Shown: positions 1-8,196 of the stretch, in pieces
Numbering within the stretch: the first letter of the stretch is position 1
Layout of the letters: each line of letters starts with the position of its first letter
Assembly: GCF_000835165.1 (NCBI RefSeq)
Contig: NZ_CP007790.1
Coordinates: 558,001-622,000, forward strand
Reading direction: 5' to 3'
DNA from: Corynebacterium marinum DSM 44953
Lineage (GTDB): Bacteria > Actinomycetota > Actinomycetes > Mycobacteriales > Mycobacteriaceae
DNA length: 64,000 bases
Position numbers and translations under genes: made by a program
The notes under the pieces: generated by a model
Told to the model about the DNA's origin: nothing
Databases searched by the model: none
Seen by the model: only the letters and a program-made list of their open reading frames with translations

Positions 1-942
1 GATGTCGGACATGTCGAGTTGGATGCCCTCCAGCCGGCAGTTCGAAGGCCCGGTGACCTGCAGGTCATAACCGGGGCCGGAGTCGGCGGCGATGATCTCG
101 ACGTCGCAGCCCATGCGCTCGAGAATGTCGCGGATGACGTCCCCCGGCTGGGTGGTGTCCAGCGGCCAGTGGGGGATGCGGACGGTTCCTCCGGTGACGG
201 CGGCCGCGGCGAGAAAGGGGGTGGCGTTGGAGAGGTCGGGCTCGATCTGCCAGGTTCTGCCCTTGATCGGGCCGGGATGAACCTTCCATATGTTCTCGGA
301 GCAGTCGACCTTCACCCCGGCGAGCCGGAGCATGGCCACGGTCATCTCGATGTGCGGCATGCTCGGCAGCTTGCCGCCGGTGTGGTGGACCGTGATGCCC
401 TTGGTGAAGCGGGGCGCGGCCAGCAGCAGACCGGAGACGAACTGGGAGGAGCCGGATGCGTCGATCTCCACGGCGCCGCCCGCCGGCGCCCCGTCGCCTT
501 CGACCGTGAAGGGGAGGGTGTCGCCCTCGACCTGCACCTCGAGAGCGCGCAGGGCGTCGAGGATGGTGTTCATGGGCCTGGTCCTGGCCTGGGGGTCGCC
601 GTCGAAGACGACGGTGCCGTCGGCCAGGGCGGCGACGGGCGGGACGAAACGCATCACGGTGCCGGCCAGGCCGCACTCGACCTTGCCGCCGTGCAGCGGC
701 CCGGGTTCAATGTGGACCTCCCCGCCGACCTCCCGGACTCCCACGCCGAGGGCGCGCAGCGCGTCCGCCATGAGGGCGGTGTCGCGGGAATGCAGCGCGT
801 TCTCGATCACCGACGGGTAGTCGGCGAGAGCGGCGAGGATGTAGGCACGGTTGGTTATCGACTTGGAGCCGGGGATGTGCTGGGTCCACCGGATGGGTCC
901 GTGAGTAGTGGGCGCGGGCCAGAGGGCGGTCATGTCGTCCAT
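1..942 (-). CDS. aroA: 3-phosphoshikimate 1-carboxyvinyltransferase (EPSP synthase), 3' end outside window
   Basis: Shikimate-pathway enzyme that transfers the enolpyruvyl group of PEP to shikimate-3-phosphate in the cytoplasm. The open frame runs off the left edge, so 314 of about 430 residues are visible. The N-terminal signature [10 protein letters not shown] lies near residue 24 and AGTVMRF, a second EPSPS substrate-binding block, near residue 92. Two in-frame ATGs (942 and 933) are possible. 942 is preferred because a TAGGAT -10 element sits where a leaderless transcript would need it. It is divergent from the SOS-peptidase gene, with only ten bases between the start codons. Family assignment is secure; the C-terminal part cannot be judged here. 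Confidence 0.95.
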   Translation of the reverse strand, partial: MDDMTALWPAPTTHGPIRWTQHIPGSKSITNRAYILAALADYPSVIENALHSRDTALMADALRALGVGVREVGGEVHIEPGPLHGGKVECGLAGTVMRFVPPVAALADGTVVFDGDPQARTRPMNTILDALRALEVQVEGDTLPFTVEGDGAPAGGAVEIDASGSSQFVSGLLLAAPRFTKGITVHHTGGKLPSMPHIEMTVAMLRLAGVKVDCSENIWKVHPGPIKGRTWQIEPDLSNATPFLAAAAVTGGTVRIPHWPLDTTQPGDVIRDILERMGCDVEIIAADSGPGYDLQVTGPSNCRLEGIQLDMSDI

Positions 943-955
943 AATAGATCCTATG
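940..955. promoter_or_regulatory. abutting face-to-face -10 elements of aroA and the SRAP peptidase gene
   Basis: The two start codons begin at 942 (minus strand) and 953 (plus strand). On the minus strand TAGGAT occupies 953-948, six bases before the aroA ATG. On the plus strand TAATAG occupies 942-947, six bases before the peptidase ATG. Both spacings fit leaderless transcription starting on the A of ATG. The two hexamers abut without a gap, so polymerase binding should be mutually exclusive. This is inferred from sequence alone. Confidence 0.5.
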
Positions 956-1621
956 TGTGGACGTTTCGTTCTCTTCACCACCGACGAGTCCCTGCTCGCC
1001 CATGTCGGAGGCCTGCCCGGGGTCTCCGAAGTCCATGCGCCGCAGGGCACTCCCGGGCCCCGCTACAACATTGCGCCGACGCAGATCGTGCCCGTGGTGC
1101 GTATCGACGGCCCCGTGGCCCGCGTCGAACCTGCCCGGTGGGGGCTGCTGCCGCACTGGAAGAAGGACGACTCGGGTCCGCCGCTGTTCAACGCCCGAGG
1201 GGAGACCATCGCGACCAAGCCGAGTTTCCGGGACGCCTTCAAGCATCAGCGCGGCCTCATCCCCATGGACGGCTACTACGAGTGGCACGACGACGGCGGC
1301 GGCAAGGTGCCGCACTTCGTCAGCCTGGGGGAGGGGCGGATCATGTGGGCCGCGGCGCTCTGGGCGACGGGGCTCGGCCGGTTGTCTGCGACGATCGTCA
1401 CCACCGATTCCGCCGGCCCCCTGGCCTGGCTGCACGACCGGTTGCCGCGTTTCCTCGCAGAGGAGGAGATCGAACAGTGGACGACGGGTACGCCCGAACA
1501 GGCCGCGGAGCTGCTCCACCCCACGCCGTTGGATTACCTCGAACACCTCACCGTCCGTCCCGCGGACAGGTCCGTCGGCAACGTGCGCAACGACTACCCC
1601 GAGCTGATATCCGAGAACTGA
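953..1621 (+). CDS. SOS response-associated peptidase / abasic-site DNA-protein crosslink protein (SRAP, YedK/HMCES family)
   Basis: 222-residue SRAP domain protein. In this family Cys2, exposed after removal of Met1, forms a thiazolidine crosslink with abasic sites in single-stranded DNA at forks. The start at 953 was chosen because it gives MCGRFVLF, with Cys2 exactly in place; upstream in-frame ATGs would bury it. Other family marks are visible: YNIAPTQ near residue 37, the ARGETI block, GYYEW with the catalytic Glu near residue 105, and the WLHDRLP block with the active-site His. The 3' end overlaps the convergent deacylase gene by 28 bases. Function is known for the family and inferred here. 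Confidence 0.93.
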   Translation: MCGRFVLFTTDESLLAHVGGLPGVSEVHAPQGTPGPRYNIAPTQIVPVVRIDGPVARVEPARWGLLPHWKKDDSGPPLFNARGETIATKPSFRDAFKHQRGLIPMDGYYEWHDDGGGKVPHFVSLGEGRIMWAAALWATGLGRLSATIVTTDSAGPLAWLHDRLPRFLAEEEIEQWTTGTPEQAAELLHPTPLDYLEHLTVRPADRSVGNVRNDYPELISEN

Positions 1622-2076
1622 GCGGACGTCAGCCGCGCCAACTGGAGCGGGGGCAGTGCGATGTCCAGTCCCCGGCGCCCGCCGGAGACGTACACCACGG
1701 GCTGTTTCTCGACGCCCGCGTCAATCACCGTGCGCAGCGCCGTCTTCTGGCCCAGCGGGGAGATGCCTCCCGGGACATACCCGGTGGCGCGTCGAGCCTT
1801 GGCAGGATCGGCCATCGTCACCGAGCGCACTTCCAGGGCCGCGGCCGCCTTCTTCAGCGACAGGCGGCCGGACACCGGAACACAGCACACGGCCAGCCCG
1901 CGGCCTGTGTCCACCACCAGGGTTTTCAGTATCAGCTCCGGGGGAACGTCCAGTGCCGCGGCGGCGTGGTCGCCGAAGTGGTCGCGGCCCGGGTCGAAGC
2001 GGTGGAGCTGGTGGGGGACCGCGGCGTCGAGAAGCACGCGCACAGCGTTGGTCGGGGCGGAAGGTCGTCGGCTCAC
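1594..2076 (-). CDS. ybaK: Cys-tRNA(Pro)/Cys-tRNA(Cys) deacylase, YbaK/EbsC family
   Basis: 160-residue trans-editing enzyme of the YbaK group, which hydrolyses mischarged Cys-tRNA(Pro) in the cytoplasm. The conserved lysine block is seen in ELILKTLVVD, together with a central VPGGISPLGQK stretch typical of YbaK proteins (GGxSPLGxK) and the C-terminal VYVSGGRRGLDIAL block. Length matches the family. It is convergent with the SRAP gene, sharing 28 bases at the 3' ends, and divergent from sigH with about 48 bases between starts. The start at 2076 (MSRRPSAPTNAV) is the first ATG before the conserved part and leaves the short leader typical of the family. Confidence 0.93.
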   Translation of the reverse strand: MSRRPSAPTNAVRVLLDAAVPHQLHRFDPGRDHFGDHAAAALDVPPELILKTLVVDTGRGLAVCCVPVSGRLSLKKAAAALEVRSVTMADPAKARRATGYVPGGISPLGQKTALRTVIDAGVEKQPVVYVSGGRRGLDIALPPLQLARLTSAQFSDISSG

Positions 2077-2124
2077 TCATCTACAATGGACCGGAATTGA
2101 TCCGGACCACAAGGAAAGGTGCCG

Positions 2125-2733
2125 ATGTCGGACATCGAGCTCGCCTCCCGTTTCGAGGAGGAGGCACTGCCCCTGCTCGACCAGCTCTACGGCGGTGCCC
2201 TGCGCATGACGCGCAACCCCGCTGACGCAGAGGATCTTGTGCAGGAGACCTACCTTAAAGCGTTCAAGGCCTTCGATTCCTACCGGCCGGGGACCAACCT
2301 CAAGGCCTGGCTGTACCGGATCATGACGAACACCTACATCAACGTCTACCGGAAGCGCCAGCGTCAACCCGTGCAGGCGCCGACCGAGGTGATCAGCGAC
2401 TACCAGCTGTACACCACCAGTTCGCACGACTCCACGGGGCTGGAATCGGCTGAGGTCGCCGCGCTGAAGAACATGCCGGACGGCAAGATCGCCGAGGCCA
2501 TGAACCAGTTGTCCGAGGACTACCGCATGGTCGTCTACTACGCGGACGTCGAGGGCCTGGCCTACAAGGAGATAGCCGAAATCATGGGCACTCCCATCGG
2601 CACGGTGATGAGCCGCCTGCACCGGGGAAGAAAACAGCTGCGCCAGTTGTTGAAAGGGGTGGCACATGAACAGGGGATCGGTCTCAACCACCCCGACATG
2701 GACATCACTACCCGGGAAGAGAGCAAGAAGTGA
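2125..2733 (+). CDS. sigH: ECF RNA polymerase sigma factor SigH (RpoE-like)
   Basis: 202-residue ECF sigma factor; the actinobacterial SigH/SigR group controls the thiol-oxidative and heat stress response. Region 2 is in the N-terminal half ([18 protein letters not shown], then [20 protein letters not shown] for region 2.4). Region 4 is in the C-terminal half, with the helix-turn-helix around [23 protein letters not shown] 2125 is chosen over GTG 2119 because AAGGAAAG at 2111-2118 is then at good distance. The stop overlaps the anti-sigma start by four bases (GTGA), which implies translational coupling of sigma and anti-sigma. In C. glutamicum sigH is likewise followed by rshA and a whc gene. 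Confidence 0.95.
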   Translation: MSDIELASRFEEEALPLLDQLYGGALRMTRNPADAEDLVQETYLKAFKAFDSYRPGTNLKAWLYRIMTNTYINVYRKRQRQPVQAPTEVISDYQLYTTSSHDSTGLESAEVAALKNMPDGKIAEAMNQLSEDYRMVVYYADVEGLAYKEIAEIMGTPIGTVMSRLHRGRKQLRQLLKGVAHEQGIGLNHPDMDITTREESKK

Positions 2734-2987
2734 AGGAAACCTGCGGATACAGCTGCGACGAGATTCAGGCCCAGCTCTGCACGCTCCTGGACCCCGGCAC
2801 TTCCCCGGAGCAGGCGCGCGCGCTGTTGGACTCCATCGCCGAGTGCCCCACATGCTACGGCCGGCTGGAGTCGGAGCGTGAGATCCGGGCGATCCTGCAG
2901 CGCTGCTGCACCGCGGAGGCCGCGGCACCGGCGAGCCTGCGCCAGCGGATCTCCATGCAGATCAGGGTGACCCGCTTCCAGGGTTAG
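2730..2987 (+). CDS. rshA: zinc-associated anti-sigma factor RshA/RsrA-like, lacking histidine
   Basis: 85-residue protein starting at GTG 2730 inside the sigH stop. Position, size and cysteine content identify it as the redox-sensing anti-sigma factor of SigH (RsrA/RshA, ZAS family), in which a zinc-thiol centre binds sigma until oxidised. Cysteines are at 5, 9, 17, 39, 42, 59 and 60; Cys39 and Cys42 form the CPTC pair of the ZAS motif. The family motif is H-x3-C-x2-C. Here the His position is Ser35 and the whole protein contains no histidine, so the zinc ligand set must differ (an extra N-terminal Cys is available). A rho-independent terminator follows. Confidence 0.85.
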   Translation: MKETCGYSCDEIQAQLCTLLDPGTSPEQARALLDSIAECPTCYGRLESEREIRAILQRCCTAEAAAPASLRQRISMQIRVTRFQG

Positions 2988-3008
2988 GCGGGTGCAGGGC
3001 AGAAAAAA

Positions 3009-3045
3009 CCGCCGACCGGGCATGTGCTCGGTCGGCGGTCTTTTC
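3009..3045 (+). terminator. terminator after sigH-rshA
   Basis: Perfect 10-bp stem CCGCCGACCG (3009-3018) with CGGTCGGCGG (3029-3038), a ten-base loop, then TCTTTT. An A-run at 3003-3008 makes it also usable by the bL37 transcript coming from the other strand. Confidence 0.9.
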
Positions 3046-3064
3046 GCCGCTTCATGCTCCTGAT

Positions 3065-3139
3065 TTAGGAGTTCGGGCGCTTACCGTGGTTCGCGCTCTT
3101 CTTGCGACGGGCACGACGCTTGCTACCACGCTTGCTCAT
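3065..3139 (-). CDS. 50S ribosomal protein bL37
   Basis: A 24-codon gene starting MSKRGSKRRARRKK and ending HGKRPNS. This tiny, very basic protein matches the actinobacterial large-subunit protein bL37 known from mycobacterial ribosome structures (same length and the same C-terminal NHGKRPN block). A strong ribosome binding site (AAGGAG) lies just upstream on the minus strand near 3149. It sits between the sigH operon terminator and the WhiB gene, as is common in the order. Its small size explains why gene finders often miss it. Confidence 0.88.
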   Translation of the reverse strand: MSKRGSKRRARRKKSANHGKRPNS

Positions 3140-3229
3140 GTGATTCTCCTTGGGTGAGGTGGTTGTAAACTTCCGTCAACTGTAGCGCTCGTGCCCGCCG
3201 GCGAGAAAATTGGGTCTGATCCGACCGTT

Positions 3230-3493
3230 CTAAACTGCGACGCGGGTGCGGCCGCGGCCACGGGAGTTGCGGCGCTTGAGGGCGCGTCGCTCGTCCTCGG
3301 ACATGCCGCCCCAGACGCCGGCGTCCTGGCCGGTTTCGAGGGCCCACTTGAGGCACTGGGAGGTGACGGGGCAGCGGTTGCAGACGATCTTGGCCTTGGC
3401 GATCTGGGTGAGGGCAGGGCCGGAGTTGCCGACGGGGAAGAAGAGTTCCGGATCCTCGTCGCGGCAGATTGCTTCGTGGCGCCAATCAGACAT
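3230..3493 (-). CDS. whcE: WhiB-family iron-sulfur transcriptional regulator (WhiB1/WhcE type)
   Basis: 87-residue WhiB protein. The four cluster-binding cysteines are at 10, 38, 41 and 47 (CRDED, then VCNRCPVTSQC), followed by the GVWGG turn near residue 59 and a basic C-terminal tail (KRRNSRGRGRTR) that binds DNA. WhiB proteins carry a [4Fe-4S] cluster that reacts with oxygen or NO and usually partner the principal sigma factor. Location next to sigH-rshA matches whcE of C. glutamicum and whiB1 of mycobacteria. RBS GGAGA lies just before the ATG at 3493. A long upstream region carries a CRP/GlxR-type palindrome. Confidence 0.92.
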   Translation of the reverse strand: MSDWRHEAICRDEDPELFFPVGNSGPALTQIAKAKIVCNRCPVTSQCLKWALETGQDAGVWGGMSEDERRALKRRNSRGRGRTRVAV

Positions 3494-3748
3494 GGGTAAG
3501 TCTCCTTAATAAGTGAAATGAAGCGCGGGCGTAGAAATGCGCACCAGATGAGGCCGGTGAACTCGACCTTCGAAGAAAAGTGCAGGCGCTACGGTGTCGG
3601 GCCGGGGCTCTGTAAGCCCTTACCTCGGTTCACGTGGCGTTAACCCTCTGATGGCTCGGGGTTAAGGACCGCTTAATTTGCCGGTCGTTTTTGCTACTTG
3701 AAGATAATGACACGTGAACACGGAGTGCGCTAGAGGTAAACCTTGATT

Positions 3749-3764
3749 TGTGAGTGAACTCACA
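3749..3764. promoter_or_regulatory. CRP/GlxR-type operator in the gap upstream of the WhiB gene
   Basis: TGTGAGTGAACTCACA is a perfect match to the GlxR/CRP consensus TGTGA-N6-TCACA. It lies in the 479-base gap 3494-3972, about 255 bases upstream of the WhiB start and 209 bases upstream of the divergent membrane-protein gene. Nothing that looks like a gene is visible in the rest of the gap, which is AT-richer than its surroundings. Mycobacterial whiB1 is known to be CRP-regulated, so WhiB is the likelier target; this is inference. Confidence 0.75.
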
Positions 3765-3972
3765 TGATTGTATGCAATGTTAACCTTGTAAAGTGTCCTG
3801 TGTCACTGTTTGTGTTCTTTTCATCAAAGCCTGTGACCTGCCGAAACAGCCATTTCCCCTGATACACGGCACTGCTCCAAACGCAAAATCTCCTGGAGCT
3901 CCTGCGAGGAGGTCGCCCTCCGTCTCGCAGGCCAAGATGAACAGCAAACCCTCCCGTATAGACTCATGAGCC

Positions 3973-4404
3973 GTGACCGACGTGAATCCCCGCCCCCAGC
4001 CGCCCGCCCAGATCCGGTGGGCAGGCCTCATCGCCATCGCGCAATCGGTGATCGCCTTTGCCTTCGCCGGTTTCCTGGTGTTCCGTGACATCACCGGCGC
4101 GGAAGAGCGTTCCCTGGTGTCCGACAGCGCGAACATCGCCTGGGTCGGCACCGGGACGGCCGTCTTCATGGCGATCATCTTCGGAACCGTGGCCGTCGGC
4201 GCCGTCTCCATGATCCGCGGGCACAAGTGGGGGCGTGGCCCGATCGTGCTCCTGGAGATCATTCTGCTGGGCGTCGCCTACTTCATGTTCACCGGCGGTG
4301 CTTGGGCCATGGGCGTGGCCACCGCGGTCTCCGCGGTCGCGGCGCTGGCGCTGCTGTTCAACCGCCGCGCCTTCGAGTGGGCGGAGGAAACCTACCGCTC
4401 CTAG
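3973..4404 (+). CDS. conserved four-helix membrane protein of unknown function
   Basis: 143 residues from GTG 3973. After a short proline-rich cytoplasmic leader (PRPQPPAQIRW) there are four hydrophobic segments at about residues 15-38, 53-75, 88-103 and 105-122. The second is preceded by a short external loop and the fourth by a very short turn. The C-terminus is charged (RRAFEWAEETYRS). I recognise the type, small actinobacterial integral membrane proteins found beside the whiB1-rhlE region, but no function. Its 3' end overlaps the convergent beta-propeller gene by four bases. Confidence 0.8.
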   Translation: MTDVNPRPQPPAQIRWAGLIAIAQSVIAFAFAGFLVFRDITGAEERSLVSDSANIAWVGTGTAVFMAIIFGTVAVGAVSMIRGHKWGRGPIVLLEIILLGVAYFMFTGGAWAMGVATAVSAVAALALLFNRRAFEWAEETYRS

Positions 4405-5612
4405 GTTAGCCCGACGGTCTGGCCGCCGCGTTTCTCCACGACCGTCGCCCCCGCCACCCCCAGCGTCACCATCCCGTCGTAGCCCCCGCGGTCGACCGGG
4501 ATGGTTTTCTCCGTTTCCCCGGTGTCCCAGTCGACCACCGCGATTCCCTCGCTCGTGGGCGCGAGCAGCCGCCCCCCGACGGCCACGCCGGTTCCTGCGG
4601 CGTCCTCGACCACCTGCCGGACCTCCAGGTCGTCCGGGCCGAGGAGGTAGAGGCGCTCGCCGTCGAAGAACGACACGTGGTGCGGAAGATCTGCGGTGAC
4701 CGGCGCGAAAGGGAGGGTGCGGCCGTCGCCGTCGCCGGAGGCCGCGGGAACCGTCACACGCCCCGCTTCCCGGCCGTCGGCCAGATAGGTGACCAGTTCG
4801 CCGTCATCGTACACCGCGGCCGCTGCCTGGCTGACGGCCACGAGGCGGGCCCCCGGACCGGACAGCTCCACGTCCGCGAGGACCTCGGGGCTGCGGGACT
4901 CCTCGGGGGTGGTTTCCTGGAACCGGAGCCAGGTGCCCTGCCCGTCCGGGCAGACTTCCGTGACCGCGAGGTGCTCCGTGCGGGTGAGCGCCGAGGTGAT
5001 GCGGCAGCCCGGGTGCGGCTGCAGATGCGGTTCCTGCACGCCCTCCACTTCGCCGTATTCGACGGTACGCACCAGATCGGAGCGCCACAGCTCCAGCCGT
5101 TCAGCGCCGACCGTGCCGATCCGGTCGTTGGAGGCGACGGCCACCACCTCGTCCGGGGAAATCGAACTCCGGGTTGCCGTGTATTGGCCTGAGTCGGCGT
5201 CGAGCGAGACGACATCGCCGCACCCGTTCGCCGCCCGCCAGGTGGTGACCACCCGCCCCCACGCCGCGCCCAGGGAGCACAGATCGAGGTCGCGGCGGTA
5301 GGTCCACACCGTTTCCCCCGCCGGATCGGAGGCGGTGACGGTGCGGTCGGCGTAGGTGACCACGAGACCGTCGACGATGACGGGGCGGTGGACGCCGGGC
5401 AGGGGTGCGTCGTCAAGCGACCAGGCGGGGCTGAGTGAATCCGGCACGGTGTCCAGGACCGGGGCGGCGGTGAACTCGCCGGCCGCGGGGGTGAGCTCGG
5501 AGCCCCGGATCGGCGAGGTGAGCCACACCCCGGCGACCGCGGCGAGGGAGACTGCCGTGACGGCGGCGGTGGCGACGAGGTCGCCGCGGGTTCTGCGCAG
5601 CGGCCGGGCCAT
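4401..5612 (-). CDS. membrane-anchored beta-propeller-like protein (Rv3212-type conserved hypothetical)
   Basis: 403 residues. Start at ATG 5612 gives MARPLRRTRGDL followed at once by one transmembrane segment (about residues 12-32), so the rest should be outside the membrane. The body contains repeated WTYRRD, VVSLDADSG and VVDWDTGE blocks, spaced like the blades of a PQQ/WD-type propeller. The stop and start with the upstream helicase gene overlap by one base (TGATG), so it is co-translated with rhlE. The same gene pair is found in mycobacteria (Rv3211-Rv3212). No enzymatic motif is visible; a binding or scaffolding role outside the cell is only a guess. Confidence 0.8.
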   Translation of the reverse strand: MARPLRRTRGDLVATAAVTAVSLAAVAGVWLTSPIRGSELTPAAGEFTAAPVLDTVPDSLSPAWSLDDAPLPGVHRPVIVDGLVVTYADRTVTASDPAGETVWTYRRDLDLCSLGAAWGRVVTTWRAANGCGDVVSLDADSGQYTATRSSISPDEVVAVASNDRIGTVGAERLELWRSDLVRTVEYGEVEGVQEPHLQPHPGCRITSALTRTEHLAVTEVCPDGQGTWLRFQETTPEESRSPEVLADVELSGPGARLVAVSQAAAAVYDDGELVTYLADGREAGRVTVPAASGDGDGRTLPFAPVTADLPHHVSFFDGERLYLLGPDDLEVRQVVEDAAGTGVAVGGRLLAPTSEGIAVVDWDTGETEKTIPVDRGGYDGMVTLGVAGATVVEKRGGQTVGLT

Positions 5613-6922
5613 CAGTGGCGGGACTTTCCCCGGGCAGGGCGCGGAGCACGGCTCCGGACCGCGGCGGCCGCGCCGCCGAACACCCGGCGCGGCTTGCCCA
5701 CCGATTCCTGGGCGCCCTCGGGAATGGACAGCGCGCCGAAGAGCTCGGGGGAAGTGGAGAACCACTGCGGCGGCTCCGGGGTGCCGAGGCCGAGCTCCTC
5801 GTCGATCAACTTCCACTTCGGCAGTTCGTCGTAGCCCACGAGGGTCACCGCGGTGCCGGAGTGCCCGGCTCGGCCCGTGCGGCCGATGCGGTGGACGTAG
5901 GTCATCGGATCGTCCGGGGTCTGGTAGTTGATGACGTGCGTGACGTCGTCGATGTCGATGCCGCGGGCGGCGACGTCGGTTGCCACGAGGATGTCGATCG
6001 TGCCGTCGCGGAACGCCGCGAGCGACTTCTCGCGCGCAGGCTGGCCCATGTCGCCGTGCACCGACCCGACCGCGAAACCGCGCCCGGCCAGGTCCGTGGC
6101 CACATCGGCCGCGGTGCGCTTGGTGCGGGCGAAGACGATGGTCCTGCCCCGGCCCTGCGCCTGGAGAATCCGGGCGGTGACGGCGGCTTTGTCCATCCGG
6201 TGCGCCTGGAAGACGACCTGGTTCGTGGTGGAGTGGGTGTGGGCGGCGCCCACCTCCTCGGCGCGGATGTGCACGGGCTGATGGAGGAAGCTGCGCGCGA
6301 GCGTGATGATGGGACCCGGCATCGTCGCGGAGAACAGCATCGTCTGGTGTTCGTGCTCCAGGGCGGTGAGAATCTTCTCGATGTCGGGCAGGAAACCCAG
6401 GTCCAGCATCTCGTCGGCCTCGTCGAGCACGAGGACCGCCACACGGTCCAGCTGGAGGTCGCCGCGCTGGTAGAGGTCGATGAGACGTCCCGGGGTGCCC
6501 ACGACGACGTCGACGCCCGCCTTGAGGGCGTCGAGCTGCTCCTCGTAGGGCCGTCCGCCGTAGATCGTGGTCAACCGGACCGGCAGCCTGGCCGCGGCGC
6601 GCCGGAGATCCTCTCCGACCTGCACCGCGAGTTCGCGGGTGGGGACGATGACGAGGGCGCGGGGCGTGCCGTCGAGTTCCTCGACATCCGCGGCGTCGAA
6701 GACGCGGTCGAGGAGGGGGACGCCGAAACCGAGGGTCTTACCCATTCCGGTGCGGGCCTGGCCGATCAGGTCGGTGCCGTCGAGGGCGAGCGGCAGCGTG
6801 AGCTCCTGGATGGCGAAGGTCCGGGTGATGCCCTCGGCGGCGAGCGCCTCGCAGATCTCCTCGGCCACACCCAGTTCAGCGAAGGTGGGGGAGGCCGGCT
6901 TGGACGGGGTAGGTGCAGACAC
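5612..6922 (-). CDS. rhlE: DEAD/DEAH-box ATP-dependent RNA helicase RhlE-like
   Basis: 436-residue superfamily 2 RNA helicase. All core motifs can be read in order: Q-motif region (FAIQELTLPLAL), motif I ARTGMGKT near residue 57, PTRELAVQV, TPGRL, DEAD near residue 180, SAT, then the second RecA domain with ATDVAARGIDID and HRIGRTGRAG. A basic C-terminal tail (RSRAPRPARGKSRH) is typical for RNA contacts. Start is GTG 6922, followed by SAPTPSKPA. It is divergent from the DUF3107 gene with 38 bases between starts, and overlaps the downstream propeller gene by one base. Confidence 0.92.
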   Translation of the reverse strand: MSAPTPSKPASPTFAELGVAEEICEALAAEGITRTFAIQELTLPLALDGTDLIGQARTGMGKTLGFGVPLLDRVFDAADVEELDGTPRALVIVPTRELAVQVGEDLRRAAARLPVRLTTIYGGRPYEEQLDALKAGVDVVVGTPGRLIDLYQRGDLQLDRVAVLVLDEADEMLDLGFLPDIEKILTALEHEHQTMLFSATMPGPIITLARSFLHQPVHIRAEEVGAAHTHSTTNQVVFQAHRMDKAAVTARILQAQGRGRTIVFARTKRTAADVATDLAGRGFAVGSVHGDMGQPAREKSLAAFRDGTIDILVATDVAARGIDIDDVTHVINYQTPDDPMTYVHRIGRTGRAGHSGTAVTLVGYDELPKWKLIDEELGLGTPEPPQWFSTSPELFGALSIPEGAQESVGKPRRVFGGAAAAVRSRAPRPARGKSRH

Positions 6923-6960
6923 AACTTAGATACTATCGGCACCCGTCTATGATGGGGTCC

Positions 6961-7188
6961 ATGGATATCAAGATCGGATTCGCAGATTCCCCGCGTGAGC
7001 TCGTCATCACCACCGACACCGACCAGAATGAGGTGGCAGAGCAGGTCGCACAGGCGCTGGACAACGATGCCGCGACCCTCAAGCTGACCAACGACAAGGG
7101 CGTCCGCTACATCGTCCGCGCACGCCAGATCGCCTACGTGGAACTCGGCACCACCACCCAGCGCTCCGTCGGTTTCGCCGGCGCCTGA
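6961..7188 (+). CDS. DUF3107 family protein
   Basis: 75-residue small acidic protein starting MDIKIGFADSPREL. Start 6961 is chosen because TATGAT at 6948-6953 would place transcription near the ATG (leaderless), and because the conserved family sequence begins at this Met. The family is actinobacterial, always short, and commonly sits between rhlE and the DUF3152 gene. The fold is unknown to me and no catalytic motif is present; the central part (VAEQVAQALDNDAATLKLTN) looks helical, followed by beta strands. Function unknown. Confidence 0.85.
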   Translation: MDIKIGFADSPRELVITTDTDQNEVAEQVAQALDNDAATLKLTNDKGVRYIVRARQIAYVELGTTTQRSVGFAGA

Positions 7189-7245
7189 CCGCAGCGTCCG
7201 ACCGCAACATCCGCACCACGTCCCCGAAAGACACCTCAACCCTCC

Positions 7246-8172
7246 ATGAGTCCTGGTTCCCGCGAGGCCGCACTGGCCCGTTACGCCCGTGAACTGGGAT
7301 GGCGCGCCTACGCCATCCCGGTGCTCGTCGTCATCACCGTCTGGGTGCTCGTCGACGTGTTCAGCGCACCCGCAGACCGGGGCGCACAGGACTCCGGCAG
7401 CGTCAACTCCACCGCACAGTCGACGGATCGCGGCGATGCCACGGACACCGCCGGCACGGACGGCGGCCGCCGCCCCGGCCCGGACCCGGCGGACTCCCCC
7501 CGGCAGCAGCTGGCGGTCGACCAGCTGCCGCCCGGCGGCCCCTACGCAGAACAGGGCGGGGGAACCTACCGGGTGGTGGGCGCCCCGGGTCTGGCCGCCG
7601 GTGAAGGGGCGGAGCAGGTGGTGCGTTTCGTCGTCGAGGTCGAGGACGGCGTGGACACCTCCGGCTCCGGGGGCGACGACGCCCTGTCGGCGATGATCGA
7701 CGCCACCCTGGCCAACCCCAAGAGCTGGATCAATGACCCCGCCTTCCGCTTCGAGCACGTCGGCCCCGGGGACGATCCGGACATGCGCATCCAGCTCACC
7801 AGCGTGGGCACCACCCGGGAGGTGTGCGGCGGCCGTGATCTCGAGATGGAGACCAGCTGCCACATCCGCGTCGACGGCGAGAGCCGGGTCATCATCAACG
7901 AGTCCCGCTGGGTGCGCGGCGCCGCCCCCTTCAACGGCGACCTCGGCTCCTACCGGCAGTACCTGATCAACCACGAGGTCGGGCACGGCCTCGGCTTCGC
8001 CGAGCATGAGGCGTGCAGCGCGGAGGGGGAACTCGCGCCGATCATGATGCAGCAGACCCTGTCCCTCAACAACGCCGAGCTGTACACCTTCAGCCCGGAG
8101 GAGGTCTATCCGGATGAGAACGTCACCTGCCAGTACAACCCCTGGCCGTACCCGCGGCCCGCGGTGCTCTAA
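7246..8172 (+). CDS. DUF3152 protein, membrane-anchored putative zinc metalloprotease
   Basis: 308 residues. A cytoplasmic leader is followed by one transmembrane helix (about residues 23-38, AIPVLVVITVWVLVDVF), then a low-complexity linker rich in Gly, Asp and Pro (to about residue 90) and a globular extracytoplasmic domain. The domain contains NHEVGHGLGFAEHEAC near residue 243, i.e. HExxHxxGxxxH, which is the metzincin zinc-binding signature, supporting peptidase activity although the family is officially of unknown function. Cysteines CGGRDLEMETSC may form a disulfide outside the cell. It lies in a conserved series of genes preceding adnAB. Confidence 0.85.
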   Translation: MSPGSREAALARYARELGWRAYAIPVLVVITVWVLVDVFSAPADRGAQDSGSVNSTAQSTDRGDATDTAGTDGGRRPGPDPADSPRQQLAVDQLPPGGPYAEQGGGTYRVVGAPGLAAGEGAEQVVRFVVEVEDGVDTSGSGGDDALSAMIDATLANPKSWINDPAFRFEHVGPGDDPDMRIQLTSVGTTREVCGGRDLEMETSCHIRVDGESRVIINESRWVRGAAPFNGDLGSYRQYLINHEVGHGLGFAEHEACSAEGELAPIMMQQTLSLNNAELYTFSPEEVYPDENVTCQYNPWPYPRPAVL

Positions 8173-8196
8173 CCTCCACCGGTCGAGCGGGCGACG

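Noticed and set aside
3009..3045. Possible riboswitch before the bL37 gene
   Set aside because: A simple perfect hairpin with U-run downstream of rshA explains it as a terminator.
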